Positions 40,644-48,580 of a DNA stretch of 58,140 bases are shown piece by piece. The number at the start of each line of letters is the position of its first letter. Positions within the stretch are counted from its first letter, which is position 1. Under the pieces are notes generated by a model. It saw only the letters and a list, made by a program, of their open reading frames with translations. It was not told the DNA's origin and did not search any database. Position numbers and translations under genes: made by a program. The stretch comes from an uncultured Verrucomicrobiales bacterium (lineage in GTDB: Bacteria > Verrucomicrobiota > Verrucomicrobiia > Limisphaerales > JACDHS01), in NCBI GenBank assembly GCA_937983475.1, contig CALJZV010000083.1, positions 1-58,140 of the forward strand, written 5' to 3'.

Positions 40644-40857
40644 CGTCGCCGCTGGTTTTCTCAGCGTTCTCCGCGTGCTTGGCCAATGTGCCAAAGAGGG
40701 CCGCTGTGCCTTCAAGACTGTCAACCTCAAGGGCGATCTCTTCAAGCGTAATGCGGAGCACTTCCTTGACTTGGGCGATGCTCAGTTGCTTCTCACCGCC
40801 CTCGCGCTTGCAAATGCGCTGAGCGAGAGCCTGTTCGTCAATGCAGGGAGTTTCCAT
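40621..40857 (-). CDS. small unknown protein between terminase genes
   Basis: 78 aa, helical and acidic: QLSIAQVKEVLRITLEEIAL then VDSLEGTAALFGTLAKHAEN. No family recognised. It starts 3 bases after the small terminase stop and overlaps the large terminase start, so all three are translationally linked. A terminase accessory role is plausible only from context. Confidence 0.6.
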   Translation of the reverse strand: METPCIDEQALAQRICKREGGEKQLSIAQVKEVLRITLEEIALEVDSLEGTAALFGTLAKHAENAEKTSGDDGPQASN

Positions 40858-40860
40858 GAT

Positions 40861-41199
40861 CTAAGCCTTTCCTTCCATACCTAATTGGATCAATTCTGCG
40901 AGAGAGTTCGGGACTTGGCCTCCTATATTCATCTGCTGGAGCGGCTTGCCCTCTATTCTGTCCCAGATAAAATTGATGGCCCACTTATCGCCTTCCTCGG
41001 TCGCCATGGTTACAACACGGTCGACGATGGCGCACTTAGCTGGGACCGTTTCTCCTTTATACTCAACGTCCTGATCCATGCGCATCTTGAGCAACTTGGT
41101 CAGGGGGAGTTCGGCGGCCTCCACGGTATCTTGGCCCTCGGCTTTGCGGGGCGTCTTGGCGCGGGGGCGGCCTGCGGCTGATTTCTTTTTAGGTGCCAT
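40861..41199 (-). CDS. terminase small subunit-like protein
   Basis: 112 aa. Basic N-terminus (MAPKKKSAAGRPRAKTPRKA), then a helical domain with GETVPAKCAIVDRVVTMATE and WAINFIWDRIEGKPLQQ, a pattern found in DUF5681-like proteins next to large terminases. It is the first gene of the leftward virion operon. A DNA-recognition role in packaging is likely. It is shorter than classical small terminases. Confidence 0.7.
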   Translation of the reverse strand: MAPKKKSAAGRPRAKTPRKAEGQDTVEAAELPLTKLLKMRMDQDVEYKGETVPAKCAIVDRVVTMATEEGDKWAINFIWDRIEGKPLQQMNIGGQVPNSLAELIQLGMEGKA

Positions 41200-41495
41200 A
41201 AGAGTTCTTATTCCTATCCTACAGAGAACAGGAATAACACAGCCCCGCCAAGCGCGGCAAGCAAAAAGACCCCCGGCGCGCCGCCCGGCCCGTAGTAGGC
41301 CCGGCCCAACGGCCTGTCAGCACGGCCCCGGCAACAGGGATGCCGCGTAAACCCAATAAACCCGTGACAGACGCGTCTAATTCTAAAGACGTAGATCGTT
41401 GTCACCACTTCGCTTACGCCCCGATTTTTTGTCCCTTTATAAGGAGATATTTTCACTCATATATGAGAGTCAAGCCCTGCGCGCGACGGATTAGA
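41200..41495. other. divergent control region, left part
   Basis: No convincing gene. The leader of the leftward operon would start here. Features: a 12-bp perfect palindrome CTCATATATGAG at 41456-41467, a T-rich stretch GATTTTTTGTCCC near 41433, and an AAGGAGATATT at 41441. A rightward ORF of ~90 codons across 41340-41615 has low-complexity Tyr-rich content and no coding character. No certain promoter could be assigned on either strand. Confidence 0.4.
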
Positions 41496-41728
41496 CACTA
41501 CATCTACTACGTGAACTACTACAACGTAGATCCCTGCTCCTGTTACGTTTATCCATCAACCGTAGTAAGTGTAGTAAGTGTAGTAGAGCAGATAGCCACT
41601 GCTGAACCAATTTAGCCTATATAGAAAGCCCTACTACACCCACTACACCTACTACACAGCCCCTAATATAGTAATGAGTAGCCGGGGTGTAGTGCGCCCC
41701 CGTAGTGGTCCCCATGCGGCCCACTACA
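41496..41728. repeat. inverted array of a 9-bp TGTAGTRRG repeat, candidate origin or operator
   Basis: GTAGTAAGTGTAGTAAGTGTAGTAG (41562-41586) contains three tandem 9-bp units; 41631-41657 carries three more in inverse orientation (CTACTACAC, CCACTACAC, CTACTACAC), 22 of 25 bases matching as an inverted repeat around a 44-bp centre. Further copies of CACTACA/TGTAGTG lie at 41496-41523, 41687-41694, 41702-41708 and 41720-41728. The array lies between the divergent virion and replication operons, as iterons of an origin or a multi-site operator would. Confidence 0.75.
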
Positions 41729-42203
41729 AACCGCCCCAAAATGTGCCGTTTGGCACCTTGAAAACTTTTTTTGCAAAATGGCGAAATAATGCTTGCATGT
41801 AGCAAAAGGGGTCGCTAAAGTGCTCGCTTCGATGATGAGCAACCGGCACAGAACCAGTGTTTTCCTACAGGCCCAGCCCGCCGCGTGCGGTGCTGGTCTT
41901 CCGCCTGTTGGCGGCGCGCTGGTGGCCGGAGTGTCAGTCATCCTTTTTCGTAGTTGCACACAAAGGGGGATCCATTGTTGAGGCAGCCGATGCCCGCGTG
42001 GCGATGCGCTGGGGTTGGTTGGACTAAGCCGTTTTGGGATGTCCTCATCTGATTTTGGGTTAGTCAGCGTTTCACCCCTCTAGCTAAGCAACCTTAACCG
42101 ATTGCGCTGCGGCCGAGTTGCCACCCCAAACCAAAGCCGCGCCATCGGCTGTCGTAACAATGGATCCCCCGGCGAGTGCTGCCGGTTTACATATAGAAAG
42201 TGA
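41729..42203. other. divergent control region, right part
   Basis: No gene supported. A small hairpin GTGCC-gttt-GGCAC (41743-41756) is followed by a T-run at 41765-41772. The rest is GC-rich with a few short ORFs lacking ribosome binding sites. The 41760-41800 stretch (TTTTTTTGCAAAATGGCG) is AT-rich and could be a melting region or promoter, but -35 and -10 spacing is poor. Confidence 0.35.
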
Positions 42204-42215
42204 GAAAGGAGAGCG

Positions 42216-42257
42216 GTGTTCCCTGTGCTCTATACACCCAACCCCAAAAGTGATTGA
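42216..42257 (+). CDS. thirteen-codon leader ORF
   Basis: GTG 42216 sits at the end of GAAAGGAGAGCGG (42204-42216), a 13-base sequence identical to the one before the METQN leader at 254. The frame (VFPVLYTPNPKSD) ends at TGA 42255-42257, overlapping the proposed GTG start (42250) of the next gene by 8 bases. This is the layout of a leader peptide with translational coupling, or the GTG is simply not used. Confidence 0.35.
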   Translation: MFPVLYTPNPKSD

Positions 42258-42705
42258 CGTAGAACATGCTGTAATCGTGGCCGCCGTTGTGTGGTTTGTG
42301 CTTGGCCTGCTGGCCGGGTTTGTGCTGTGCGCCGGGCTGCTAAAGGGCGGCACCGCCATGGCCGCCCGTGCTTTGGGCCGCGCCAAGGCTGCGCTGGAGG
42401 AGCTGAAGGCCATGCAGGCCGACGTTGCCCCGCAGACGGCCCGCATCAAGGTGCTTCGCGATGACCTACTGCGGCGCGAGGCCAAGTTCCTCGCTTCGGT
42501 AGCTTTGCTCCAGGAGGTCACCCGTGATGTGGTCAGCTGCCGCAAGCAGAACCAGCACCACCACGAAATCCTGTGTCAGGCCGTCGATGCCTTCCATAAG
42601 CACGTGGAACAGGGCGGTGCGCCCGCTGCCTTCGTGATCCCCGACCTGTTGTATGATAACCTTGCCAAATGGAACGAGGAGGACGAGCAAAATGACAAAG
42701 CCTAA
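42250..42705 (+). CDS. membrane-anchored coiled-coil protein
   Basis: 151 aa if read from GTG 42250; ATG 42163 upstream would add 29 residues. One membrane helix (IVAAVVWFVLGLLAGFVLCA) is followed by a long helix (AARALGRAKAALEELKAMQA) and a C-terminal region with CRKQNQHHHEILCQAVDAFH. No family recognised. It heads the rightward replication operon and overlaps the next gene by 14 bases. Confidence 0.55.
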   Translation: MIDVEHAVIVAAVVWFVLGLLAGFVLCAGLLKGGTAMAARALGRAKAALEELKAMQADVAPQTARIKVLRDDLLRREAKFLASVALLQEVTRDVVSCRKQNQHHHEILCQAVDAFHKHVEQGGAPAAFVIPDLLYDNLAKWNEEDEQNDKA

Positions 42706-43363
42706 CTTACCGCTACACCCTGAAAAAGTCCACTGTATGTTATTGACGAGCGTGCGTCACTTGGGTCAAGAGTATGCGCGCGGCACAGTGATGGAATATA
42801 TTGGCCCCGGTCAGTACGTGGAGAGTGACGTAGTGCTGCGACAGCCGCTTGGAGGCACCCTGTCCATTAGCCGAGAAAGGGTGGCTTTTGTGACAGTGCA
42901 GCTTCGAGACGACAAGGCTAAGACGGAGGAATTTGCCGCCGCTTTTGGTTTGCGCAAGATTGAGAATCCCCACATGGCTGAACTTGAGCGGGTGTTGGGC
43001 TTGCGTTTTCCCGAGCATTTGTGTGAGCTGATCCGCTACCATGTGGACCGCCCACCGGGGCAAGTCCAGTGGCATGATTTTCATACTCGCACTTGGGCGT
43101 GGAGGATTAATGGGGTGTGGAGCACGCCGCTGGACTTGTTGCCGCCCCATGTGCGGAGCAAGGCCTGCGCTGAGGACAGCAAAGCGTGGGAAACCTTCCG
43201 CGAGTCTTGGTTTGCTATCCCCAACGACCGCGAGACGGTCAACAGCGTGTTGGACCATATTTGGCCCCCGGCCCAGCCGGAAGAGAACCCCCAGCTTGCC
43301 AAGTTGGAGGAATTAACCCAAAACCTGATTGAAGTTGTGAAGGAAATAAAATGTCGATCCTAA
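42692..43363 (+). CDS. unknown protein
   Basis: 223 aa, started at 42692 behind GAGGAGGACGAG. N-terminal half looks beta-rich (EYARGTVMEYIGPGQYVESD, ERVAFVTVQLRDDKA), C-terminal half has Trp-rich segments (TRTWAWRINGVWSTPLDLLP) and a helical end. Not recognised. It overlaps the methyltransferase start by 13 bases, so the two are linked in expression. Confidence 0.65.
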   Translation: MTKPNLPLHPEKVHCMLLTSVRHLGQEYARGTVMEYIGPGQYVESDVVLRQPLGGTLSISRERVAFVTVQLRDDKAKTEEFAAAFGLRKIENPHMAELERVLGLRFPEHLCELIRYHVDRPPGQVQWHDFHTRTWAWRINGVWSTPLDLLPPHVRSKACAEDSKAWETFRESWFAIPNDRETVNSVLDHIWPPAQPEENPQLAKLEELTQNLIEVVKEIKCRS

Positions 43364-44400
43364 GATTAGGTGAGCTTTTTTGTGGCCCCGGTGGGCTGGG
43401 TTTGGGGGCAGCTATGGCTTCAGACGCGGTGCGCCATGTTTGGGCTACAGACTATGACGCTGATAGTTGTGCCACCTACGGGCTTAATTTGGCAGACGAT
43501 TGGGACAACGTGCTCTGTTGTGATGTGCGGACTTTACGTTGGAGCACGTTAGGCCGAATATCCGCAGTGGATATCTTAACCTTTGGTTTCCCATGCAATG
43601 ACTTCAGCGTTGTGGGCGAGCAGCGTGGGCTGTCTGGTAAATACGGGCCACTTTATGTCTACTGTGCGCGGGCGTTGGAGTATTTCAAGCCATCGTTTTT
43701 TGTTGCCGAAAATGTAGGTGGCCTGCGCTCTGCCGATGGCGGCAGGGCCTTTGAGGCTGTGCTAGGTAGATTCCGCAAAGCTGGATATAGCCTCTATCCA
43801 CACTTATACGATTTCAGCAAATACGGGGTGCCTCAGGCGCGTAAACGGATTGTGATTGTAGGTGTGCGCAGGGATATTGCTCTAGTGTATAGGGTTCCAT
43901 GCCCTAGTTTATATTCGCACATCGATGTTTCCTGCCGCACAGCGTTAGAGTGCCCGCCTATCCCTGAGCTTGCGGCGAATCAAGAGCCCACTAAACAAAG
44001 CCCCGCAGTTATTGAGCGGCTTAGGCACATCAAGCCGGGACAAAACGCTTTCAATGCCGATTTGCCGGAACACTTGAAGTTGAACGTGAAGGGCGCAACT
44101 ATAAGCCAGATCTACAGGCGACTTGATCCCGACAAACCCGCCTACACCATAACCGGCAGCGGAGGCGGTGGAACGCATGTTTACCATTGGGCTGATCCAC
44201 GAGCCTTGACCAATCGGGAGCGGGCGCGCCTGCAAAGTTTTCCGGATTATTATGAGTTCTGTGGCAGGCGTGGCAGTGTTCGTAAACAGATCGGCATGGC
44301 AGTTCCTCCGGTGGGCGCAAAAGCTATTTTTAAGGCCTTATTCAGTTGCGTCAACGGTGTGGAGTATCCTTGGATAGAACAGAATATTAAAGGAGATTGA
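43351..44400 (+). CDS. C5-cytosine DNA methyltransferase
   Basis: 349 aa, complete motif set: I GELFCGPGGLGLGA, IV FGFPCNDFSVVG with catalytic Cys81, VI FVAENVGGL, VIII PQARKRIVIVG, IX YTITGSGGGGTHVYHW, X RKQIGMAVPP. The target-recognition region between VIII and IX is short (~90 aa). The enzyme puts a methyl group on cytosine C5 in a defined motif. No restriction endonuclease is adjacent, so it is an orphan, likely for evading host restriction, or for supplying 5mC as substrate for further modification. Base composition is a little less GC-rich than its neighbours, hinting at separate acquisition. Confidence 0.93.
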   Translation: MSILRLGELFCGPGGLGLGAAMASDAVRHVWATDYDADSCATYGLNLADDWDNVLCCDVRTLRWSTLGRISAVDILTFGFPCNDFSVVGEQRGLSGKYGPLYVYCARALEYFKPSFFVAENVGGLRSADGGRAFEAVLGRFRKAGYSLYPHLYDFSKYGVPQARKRIVIVGVRRDIALVYRVPCPSLYSHIDVSCRTALECPPIPELAANQEPTKQSPAVIERLRHIKPGQNAFNADLPEHLKLNVKGATISQIYRRLDPDKPAYTITGSGGGGTHVYHWADPRALTNRERARLQSFPDYYEFCGRRGSVRKQIGMAVPPVGAKAIFKALFSCVNGVEYPWIEQNIKGD

Positions 44401-44402
44401 AA

Positions 44403-44756
44403 ATGGAGCGTAAAGCCCGCAAACAACTGGCACACAAGTTGCGCGTGCTGGCCGATGTGAACCAGACGGGCACCCGTGAGGACGTGTCTATCCACTTGGC
44501 CGCCAACTTTACAACCGAAGACCTGCGGCAAGCTGCCGACTGCTGTGAGCCGCCCGATCCGCAACAGGCAGAGGCGGCACTGGAAGAAATAGCGGGAATG
44601 GAAGGAATGACTTTGCTAGGTGCCGATTCAAATTCCCCCGGTGTGACTGGCGCGCCGCGAATGCACGAGATAGGCTCGCATAAAGCGTTCAATCAATGCG
44701 CACAAATAGCGCGGGAAGCCCTAAGCCGGATGCGTGGATTGGAGGCTGGGAAGTGA
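44403..44756 (+). CDS. small unknown protein
   Basis: 117 aa, started at ATG 44403 behind AAAGGAGAT. A helical N-terminal domain with ARKQLAHKLRVLADVNQTGT and FTTEDLRQAADCCEPPDPQQ, then a helical end. Unrecognised. It overlaps the next gene by 4 bases (GTGA). Confidence 0.6.
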   Translation: MERKARKQLAHKLRVLADVNQTGTREDVSIHLAANFTTEDLRQAADCCEPPDPQQAEAALEEIAGMEGMTLLGADSNSPGVTGAPRMHEIGSHKAFNQCAQIAREALSRMRGLEAGK

Positions 44757-45013
44757 AAATCGACATCCCCAAAAAGAAATGGTGTCAGGCCGGATTCTTC
44801 AAGAATGGTGACCTGATGTTTGATGAATCCGACAATCTCTATCTCGGGGTAGCCGATCACATCAACACGGCATATTGGCAAAACCGCTCAACTGTTCCTG
44901 TTGTGGCTTTGCCTCAAGGCTATCTGATGGAGATCCCAAGCATCACCAGAATGAGGCACGCGCACTTGAAGCTGGTTGAAGACCGACAGGCGGAACTGGA
45001 GGCGCGAGGATGA
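44753..45013 (+). CDS. small unknown protein
   Basis: 86 aa from GTG 44753, after GGAGGCTGGGAA. Probably a small beta barrel: KIDIPKKKWCQAGFFKNGDL, FDESDNLYLGVADHINTAYW, then VVALPQGYLMEIP and a helical end. Unrecognised; overlaps the next gene by 4 bases. Confidence 0.6.
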   Translation: MKIDIPKKKWCQAGFFKNGDLMFDESDNLYLGVADHINTAYWQNRSTVPVVALPQGYLMEIPSITRMRHAHLKLVEDRQAELEARG

Positions 45014-45759
45014 AGCTCAGCAAACGGAAAAAGCAGATTCGCTACGCTCGCCAACGGGAGCGTGACAAGCGGCCCTGTGTAATGTGCGGCGAGCTGACCA
45101 ACGGCCATTGGGTGCCGCCCTGCTTGGGAGAGCCGGGGTTCTTTATTTGTGAGCGCAAGACCAAGGAAGATGTGAAAAAGGCTGGTGGAAAAATGAGCGA
45201 CAAACTAACAGGGTGGCTCCCTGAGGAAAAGATCGATGATGAGATGCACGAGGCCTACTGTGTTCTTGCAGGCAGGCGGTTGGAGCGGCTGCCCAAGGAC
45301 GAGGTCTTCGCCCTCTACCAGTATTTGCACGCCAACCCCGCGCCCACGGCCGAGGGGTTCTTCAGGTTTGTGCAGCGCAACCGCAGCCCCGCGCAAAAGG
45401 ACTTTAAGCCGTGGCCGCCCTGCGACCGTGAGACGCACCCCGACTACCAGTCGGGCGGGTGGGACAACATGGAGGGCATCCTTGTGTCGCTGCCCGCCTA
45501 CGCTTACGGGCGCGCGTGCGTCAACGCCTTTGCCGGGCGTAGCCCTGACGAGTGTGAGGTGGTTGAGGACGCCGTGATGGCGGAAGTGTCGAAGGTCTAC
45601 ATGCACGTCAGCGACGGACGCTTCAGCAACCCGCGCACGCGGGCAGAACACGTGATCAGCTGTCACGATGAGCTGGTCATGGATGAGCGCGATAAAATTG
45701 AGGCCGAAAAACTTGAGCAAGACCTAAAGGAGAAAATTAAAAATGATCCCAACAATTGA
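45010..45759 (+). CDS. zinc-finger-containing unknown protein
   Basis: 249 aa. N-terminus basic (KLSKRKKQIRYARQRERDKR) with a CxxC...C...C set (CVMCGELTNGHWVPPC, then FICER), probably a zinc knuckle for nucleic acid. A second start (ATG 45193, MSDKLTGWLPEEK) could separate the zinc finger from the C-terminal ~190 residues. The C-terminal part is helical with YAYGRACVNAFAGRSPDECE. Function unknown. Confidence 0.65.
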   Translation: MKLSKRKKQIRYARQRERDKRPCVMCGELTNGHWVPPCLGEPGFFICERKTKEDVKKAGGKMSDKLTGWLPEEKIDDEMHEAYCVLAGRRLERLPKDEVFALYQYLHANPAPTAEGFFRFVQRNRSPAQKDFKPWPPCDRETHPDYQSGGWDNMEGILVSLPAYAYGRACVNAFAGRSPDECEVVEDAVMAEVSKVYMHVSDGRFSNPRTRAEHVISCHDELVMDERDKIEAEKLEQDLKEKIKNDPNN

Positions 45760-46093
45760 GGAGCTAATGGCCTTCCTTAAACAAGACACCCGCGTCCGCT
45801 CTGCCGAGTTGGTCGTAAACGTGGCGCGGCTTGAAGCTGGGGCCGAATATGTGATATGGATCTACGTAAATTCTTACGGCATAGATACCGATGACATGAG
45901 CACGCTAGACAAGATAGAAATCAAGTCTGATACTTGGACTGCGCTGTGTGTGCTGGTAGGCGACCACCCGCTGTTCAGCAGCAACTACGCTGCGCGAGCC
46001 CATGACGCGATATGGAGCGGTGATCTGCCGTCTGTGTCAGCTTACGGCAAGCTCGGCACCTATGCGGCGCACAAAAGGGAGGAAAACGGATAA
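45743..46093 (+). CDS. small unknown protein
   Basis: 116 aa. Starts with a helix (IPTIEELMAFLKQDTRVRSA), then strands LVVNVARLEAGAEYVIWIYV, and a helical end. No family recognised. It overlaps the previous gene by 17 bases and is 2 bases before the Topo VI-A-like gene. Confidence 0.6.
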   Translation: MIPTIEELMAFLKQDTRVRSAELVVNVARLEAGAEYVIWIYVNSYGIDTDDMSTLDKIEIKSDTWTALCVLVGDHPLFSSNYAARAHDAIWSGDLPSVSAYGKLGTYAAHKREENG

Positions 46094-46095
46094 TC

Positions 46096-47052
46096 ATGGA
46101 AGTCCTGTCATCAGCAAATCACATCTGCTACGTCCCGCGCCGCTTTGGCAAGCGCACCGCGTTGATGGTGGTGCAAGCCAACGAGATCATCGCGCAATAT
46201 GATCAGCAAGGCTACAAGCTGACGCTGCGGCAGCTTTACTACCAGTTCGTCGCGCGCGGCCTGCTGTCCAACACCCCGCTGAGCTACAAACGGCTGGGCG
46301 AGGTGATCAGTCAGGCCCGGCTGGCCGGGCTAATAAGCTGGCACGCCATAGAGGACCGCACACGTAACCTCCAACGCCTGCCCAGCTGGGAGGGGCCGAG
46401 CGACATCGTTACCAGCTGCGCCAGTCAGTATATGGTAAACACATGGGACTATCAGCCGCGCTACGTGGAGGTCTGGGTGGAGAAGGAAGCCCTCGCCAGC
46501 GTAGTTGCCCGCGCCGCTGACCGCTGGCGTGTGCCGTGGTTCTGCTGCCGGGGTTACGTGAGTCAGAGTGAGATGTGGGCGGCGGCCCAGCGGCTTGCGT
46601 TTAAGAGCCGGGGCGGCGAGCGGCCTGTGGACATCTTACACCTTGGCGACCACGACCCCAGCGGCATCGACATGACGCGTGACATTTTCGACCGCCTAAC
46701 CCTGTTTCAAGTCCAGGATTTAGAAGTGGAACGGCTCGCGCTAAACAGGGATCAGATCAGGAAGTATAACCCGCCCCCAAACCCGGCTAAAATAACCGAC
46801 AGCCGCGCCAACGCCTACATTGATGAGCATGGCGTGAACAGCTGGGAACTTGATGCGCTGGAACCCAACGTGCTGACCACGCTAATCGATAAAGCGATTG
46901 AAAAGCGCGTGGACGGCACTGCATGGAACCGCCGCATCAGCCGCGAGAACCGCGAGCGCGCTCAGCTGAACAACGTGGCGAAGAACTGGTCTATTGTGAC
47001 CAAGGCCATCAAGGCTTATAAGAAGAAAGGAAAAGGCCGTGGAACCCGATAA
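46096..47052 (+). CDS. Topo VI-A/Spo11-like protein (Mini-A type)
   Basis: 318 aa. The N-terminal winged helix carries KLTLRQLYYQFVARGLL with Tyr48-Tyr49, matching the catalytic-Tyr site of Topo VI A and Spo11. The second half is a TOPRIM domain: EVWVEKEAL (Glu129) and LHLGDHDPSGIDM (Asp185, Asp187). No B subunit (ATPase) gene was found. Stand-alone A-like proteins from mobile elements have been described as Mini-A. It may cut double-stranded DNA with a covalent 5' Tyr link, for recombination or host genome destruction (inference). Confidence 0.8.
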   Translation: MEVLSSANHICYVPRRFGKRTALMVVQANEIIAQYDQQGYKLTLRQLYYQFVARGLLSNTPLSYKRLGEVISQARLAGLISWHAIEDRTRNLQRLPSWEGPSDIVTSCASQYMVNTWDYQPRYVEVWVEKEALASVVARAADRWRVPWFCCRGYVSQSEMWAAAQRLAFKSRGGERPVDILHLGDHDPSGIDMTRDIFDRLTLFQVQDLEVERLALNRDQIRKYNPPPNPAKITDSRANAYIDEHGVNSWELDALEPNVLTTLIDKAIEKRVDGTAWNRRISRENRERAQLNNVAKNWSIVTKAIKAYKKKGKGRGTR

Positions 47053-47515
47053 CTCAGAACCGTTTGGCTGGCCCGCTGCCCCCATTAGAATGAATCCGGT
47101 TGTGTATGCCAAGGCTCCCCGGCCCAGCTTTAACCGGGGGCCGGGGCTGCGGTGGCTGCACAACCACCGGCTGGAGGATCCGACGCCCGCGCCCGGCAAC
47201 AGCTGGAAGGTCTACGACCCCGGTGAGCTGGAAGACCTGATCATGAGCCGCTGGGACCTCTACGGCGTGCAGCCTGAGCAACTCTATATTGGCGAGCCGG
47301 TGGCCATCAATACCAGCTACCCCTACCCGTGGCTAGTGGAGCGGCGTTACGTGGGCGTCTATAAGCAGATTATGCCTGAGCAGATGGAGGAGGAGCAGCT
47401 GCACTTTTCAGGCTCCATCATTGTGCAGTGCCTCAGCGGGGTGCCGCGCTACTGGCAGACCAAGCCGCAAGCCAACATAAGAGGAGGCTCGCAATGGGAA
47501 TTCTGGACGCAATAG
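47039..47515 (+). CDS. unknown protein
   Basis: 158 aa from GTG 47039 (GGAAAAGGCC upstream), overlapping the previous gene by 14 bases. Rich in Pro, Trp and Tyr (SFNRGPGLRWLHNHRLEDPT, YPYPWLVERRYVGVYKQIMP). No family recognised. Overlaps the next gene start by 22 bases. Confidence 0.55.
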   Translation: MEPDNSEPFGWPAAPIRMNPVVYAKAPRPSFNRGPGLRWLHNHRLEDPTPAPGNSWKVYDPGELEDLIMSRWDLYGVQPEQLYIGEPVAINTSYPYPWLVERRYVGVYKQIMPEQMEEEQLHFSGSIIVQCLSGVPRYWQTKPQANIRGGSQWEFWTQ

Positions 47516-47826
47516 AAGACCGCTGGCGCATCCCCCTCGATCAGCTGCCTTACGGGCGCGAGTGGCCTTTCCGCTACGGCGCGCAATGGTATTATCGCGT
47601 CAACATGCGGCACGCCGTAGGCGGCAGCGATGGCAAGGGCAGCGTGCGCACGTATAAAGAAGCGTGGCTCCCCGATGATCCTACGTTTGGCTCACCCGTG
47701 CTGCTGACGCAACTGGACTTTGACAGGGTGCTTGCCCTCAGTGATGAGCGCGGCGTCTATGTTGGCCCGATAAACTTTGTTTTGTTCAAAGTGTTCAATT
47801 ATACTATAGGAAAGGTGGATTGGTAG
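47494..47826 (+). CDS. small unknown protein
   Basis: 110 aa from ATG 47494 (AAGAGGAGGCTCGCA). Sequence ILDAIEDRWRIPLDQLPYGR, then YGAQWYYRVNMRHAVGGSDG and a hydrophobic end VGPINFVLFKVFNYTIGK. Mixed alpha/beta, not recognised. Confidence 0.6.
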   Translation: MGILDAIEDRWRIPLDQLPYGREWPFRYGAQWYYRVNMRHAVGGSDGKGSVRTYKEAWLPDDPTFGSPVLLTQLDFDRVLALSDERGVYVGPINFVLFKVFNYTIGKVDW

Positions 47827-47827
47827 A

Positions 47828-48580
47828 ATGACAGCTGAGATTGAGGAGATCAACGGCGGTGGTGATGGTGAAAAGACAAACGTAGGCAAGAAGAACGCCT
47901 ATGTGTGCCCGGTGTGCCTGCGCACCATCGTCACGGTGGATATGGACGTGGGCGTTACCCCGGCAACGCTCGCCTGCCAGAACGCCCGGTGTTCGGGCGA
48001 TGCTATGATGCGCTCGATGTTCTACAGCATCGACCAAGCCCTCCCCCCGGCCTACGAGTGGCGCAAGCCCACGCCGGAAAAGGTGGAGGAGATTTTGGCC
48101 AGCATTGAGGACGAGCAGATTCGCGATGCTGCTGCCAAGGATTTTGAGGACGGCCTGCTGACCCTTGTGGCCTTGGAGGCCGGGCAGCGCAACACCACGA
48201 TGGACACTGTGGGCAGGCTGAAAAAAGAGATGGTGGAGGGCGAGTCGTATAACGTGCGCGTGCGCACGCGCTGCGGCGGCGAATACGTGCGGCAGTTCAT
48301 TGCCCCGCTGCACGACCTTGTCAACATCCCTCTCATCGACTTTACCGCTATCCCGCCCGGTGCCGAGCTGGACGAGGAGACCGTGGCCAGACTGATGGAG
48401 AACGGCGATGTGCGCCAGTTTGCCCTCGCCACCAATACCGACCCGGCCACGGGCAAAGTGTGGTTCGAGTATCTTGAATTGAAGATGCGCCGCTCCGCTG
48501 CCATGGATAAACTTGTGCGCGCCACCGCGATGCCCAAGATGCCCGGCCCGGCCCGGCCCCCAAAAAGGCGGCGCGTGTAA
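47828..48580 (+). CDS. zinc-binding unknown protein
   Basis: 250 aa. N-terminal zinc ribbon-like YVCPVCLRTIVTVDMDV and LACQNARCSGDAM (CxxC..CxxxxC), then helical repeats (VEEILASIEDEQIRDAAAKD) and an acidic middle; a basic tail (PPKRRRV) ends it. No known family. It is in the middle of the rightward operon. Confidence 0.65.
   Translation: MTAEIEEINGGGDGEKTNVGKKNAYVCPVCLRTIVTVDMDVGVTPATLACQNARCSGDAMMRSMFYSIDQALPPAYEWRKPTPEKVEEILASIEDEQIRDAAAKDFEDGLLTLVALEAGQRNTTMDTVGRLKKEMVEGESYNVRVRTRCGGEYVRQFIAPLHDLVNIPLIDFTAIPPGAELDEETVARLMENGDVRQFALATNTDPATGKVWFEYLELKMRRSAAMDKLVRATAMPKMPGPARPPKRRRV

Noticed and set aside
41340..41615. 91-codon rightward ORF over the repeat array
   Set aside because: No ribosome binding site; its Tyr/Val-rich composition comes from translating the 9-bp repeats.
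41200..42250. CRISPR array
   Set aside because: The 9-bp units are contiguous or irregularly spaced and inverted, with no unique 30-40 base spacers and no cas genes.
43351..44400. Restriction-modification system
   Set aside because: No endonuclease gene flanks the methyltransferase; the neighbours are unrecognised phage genes.
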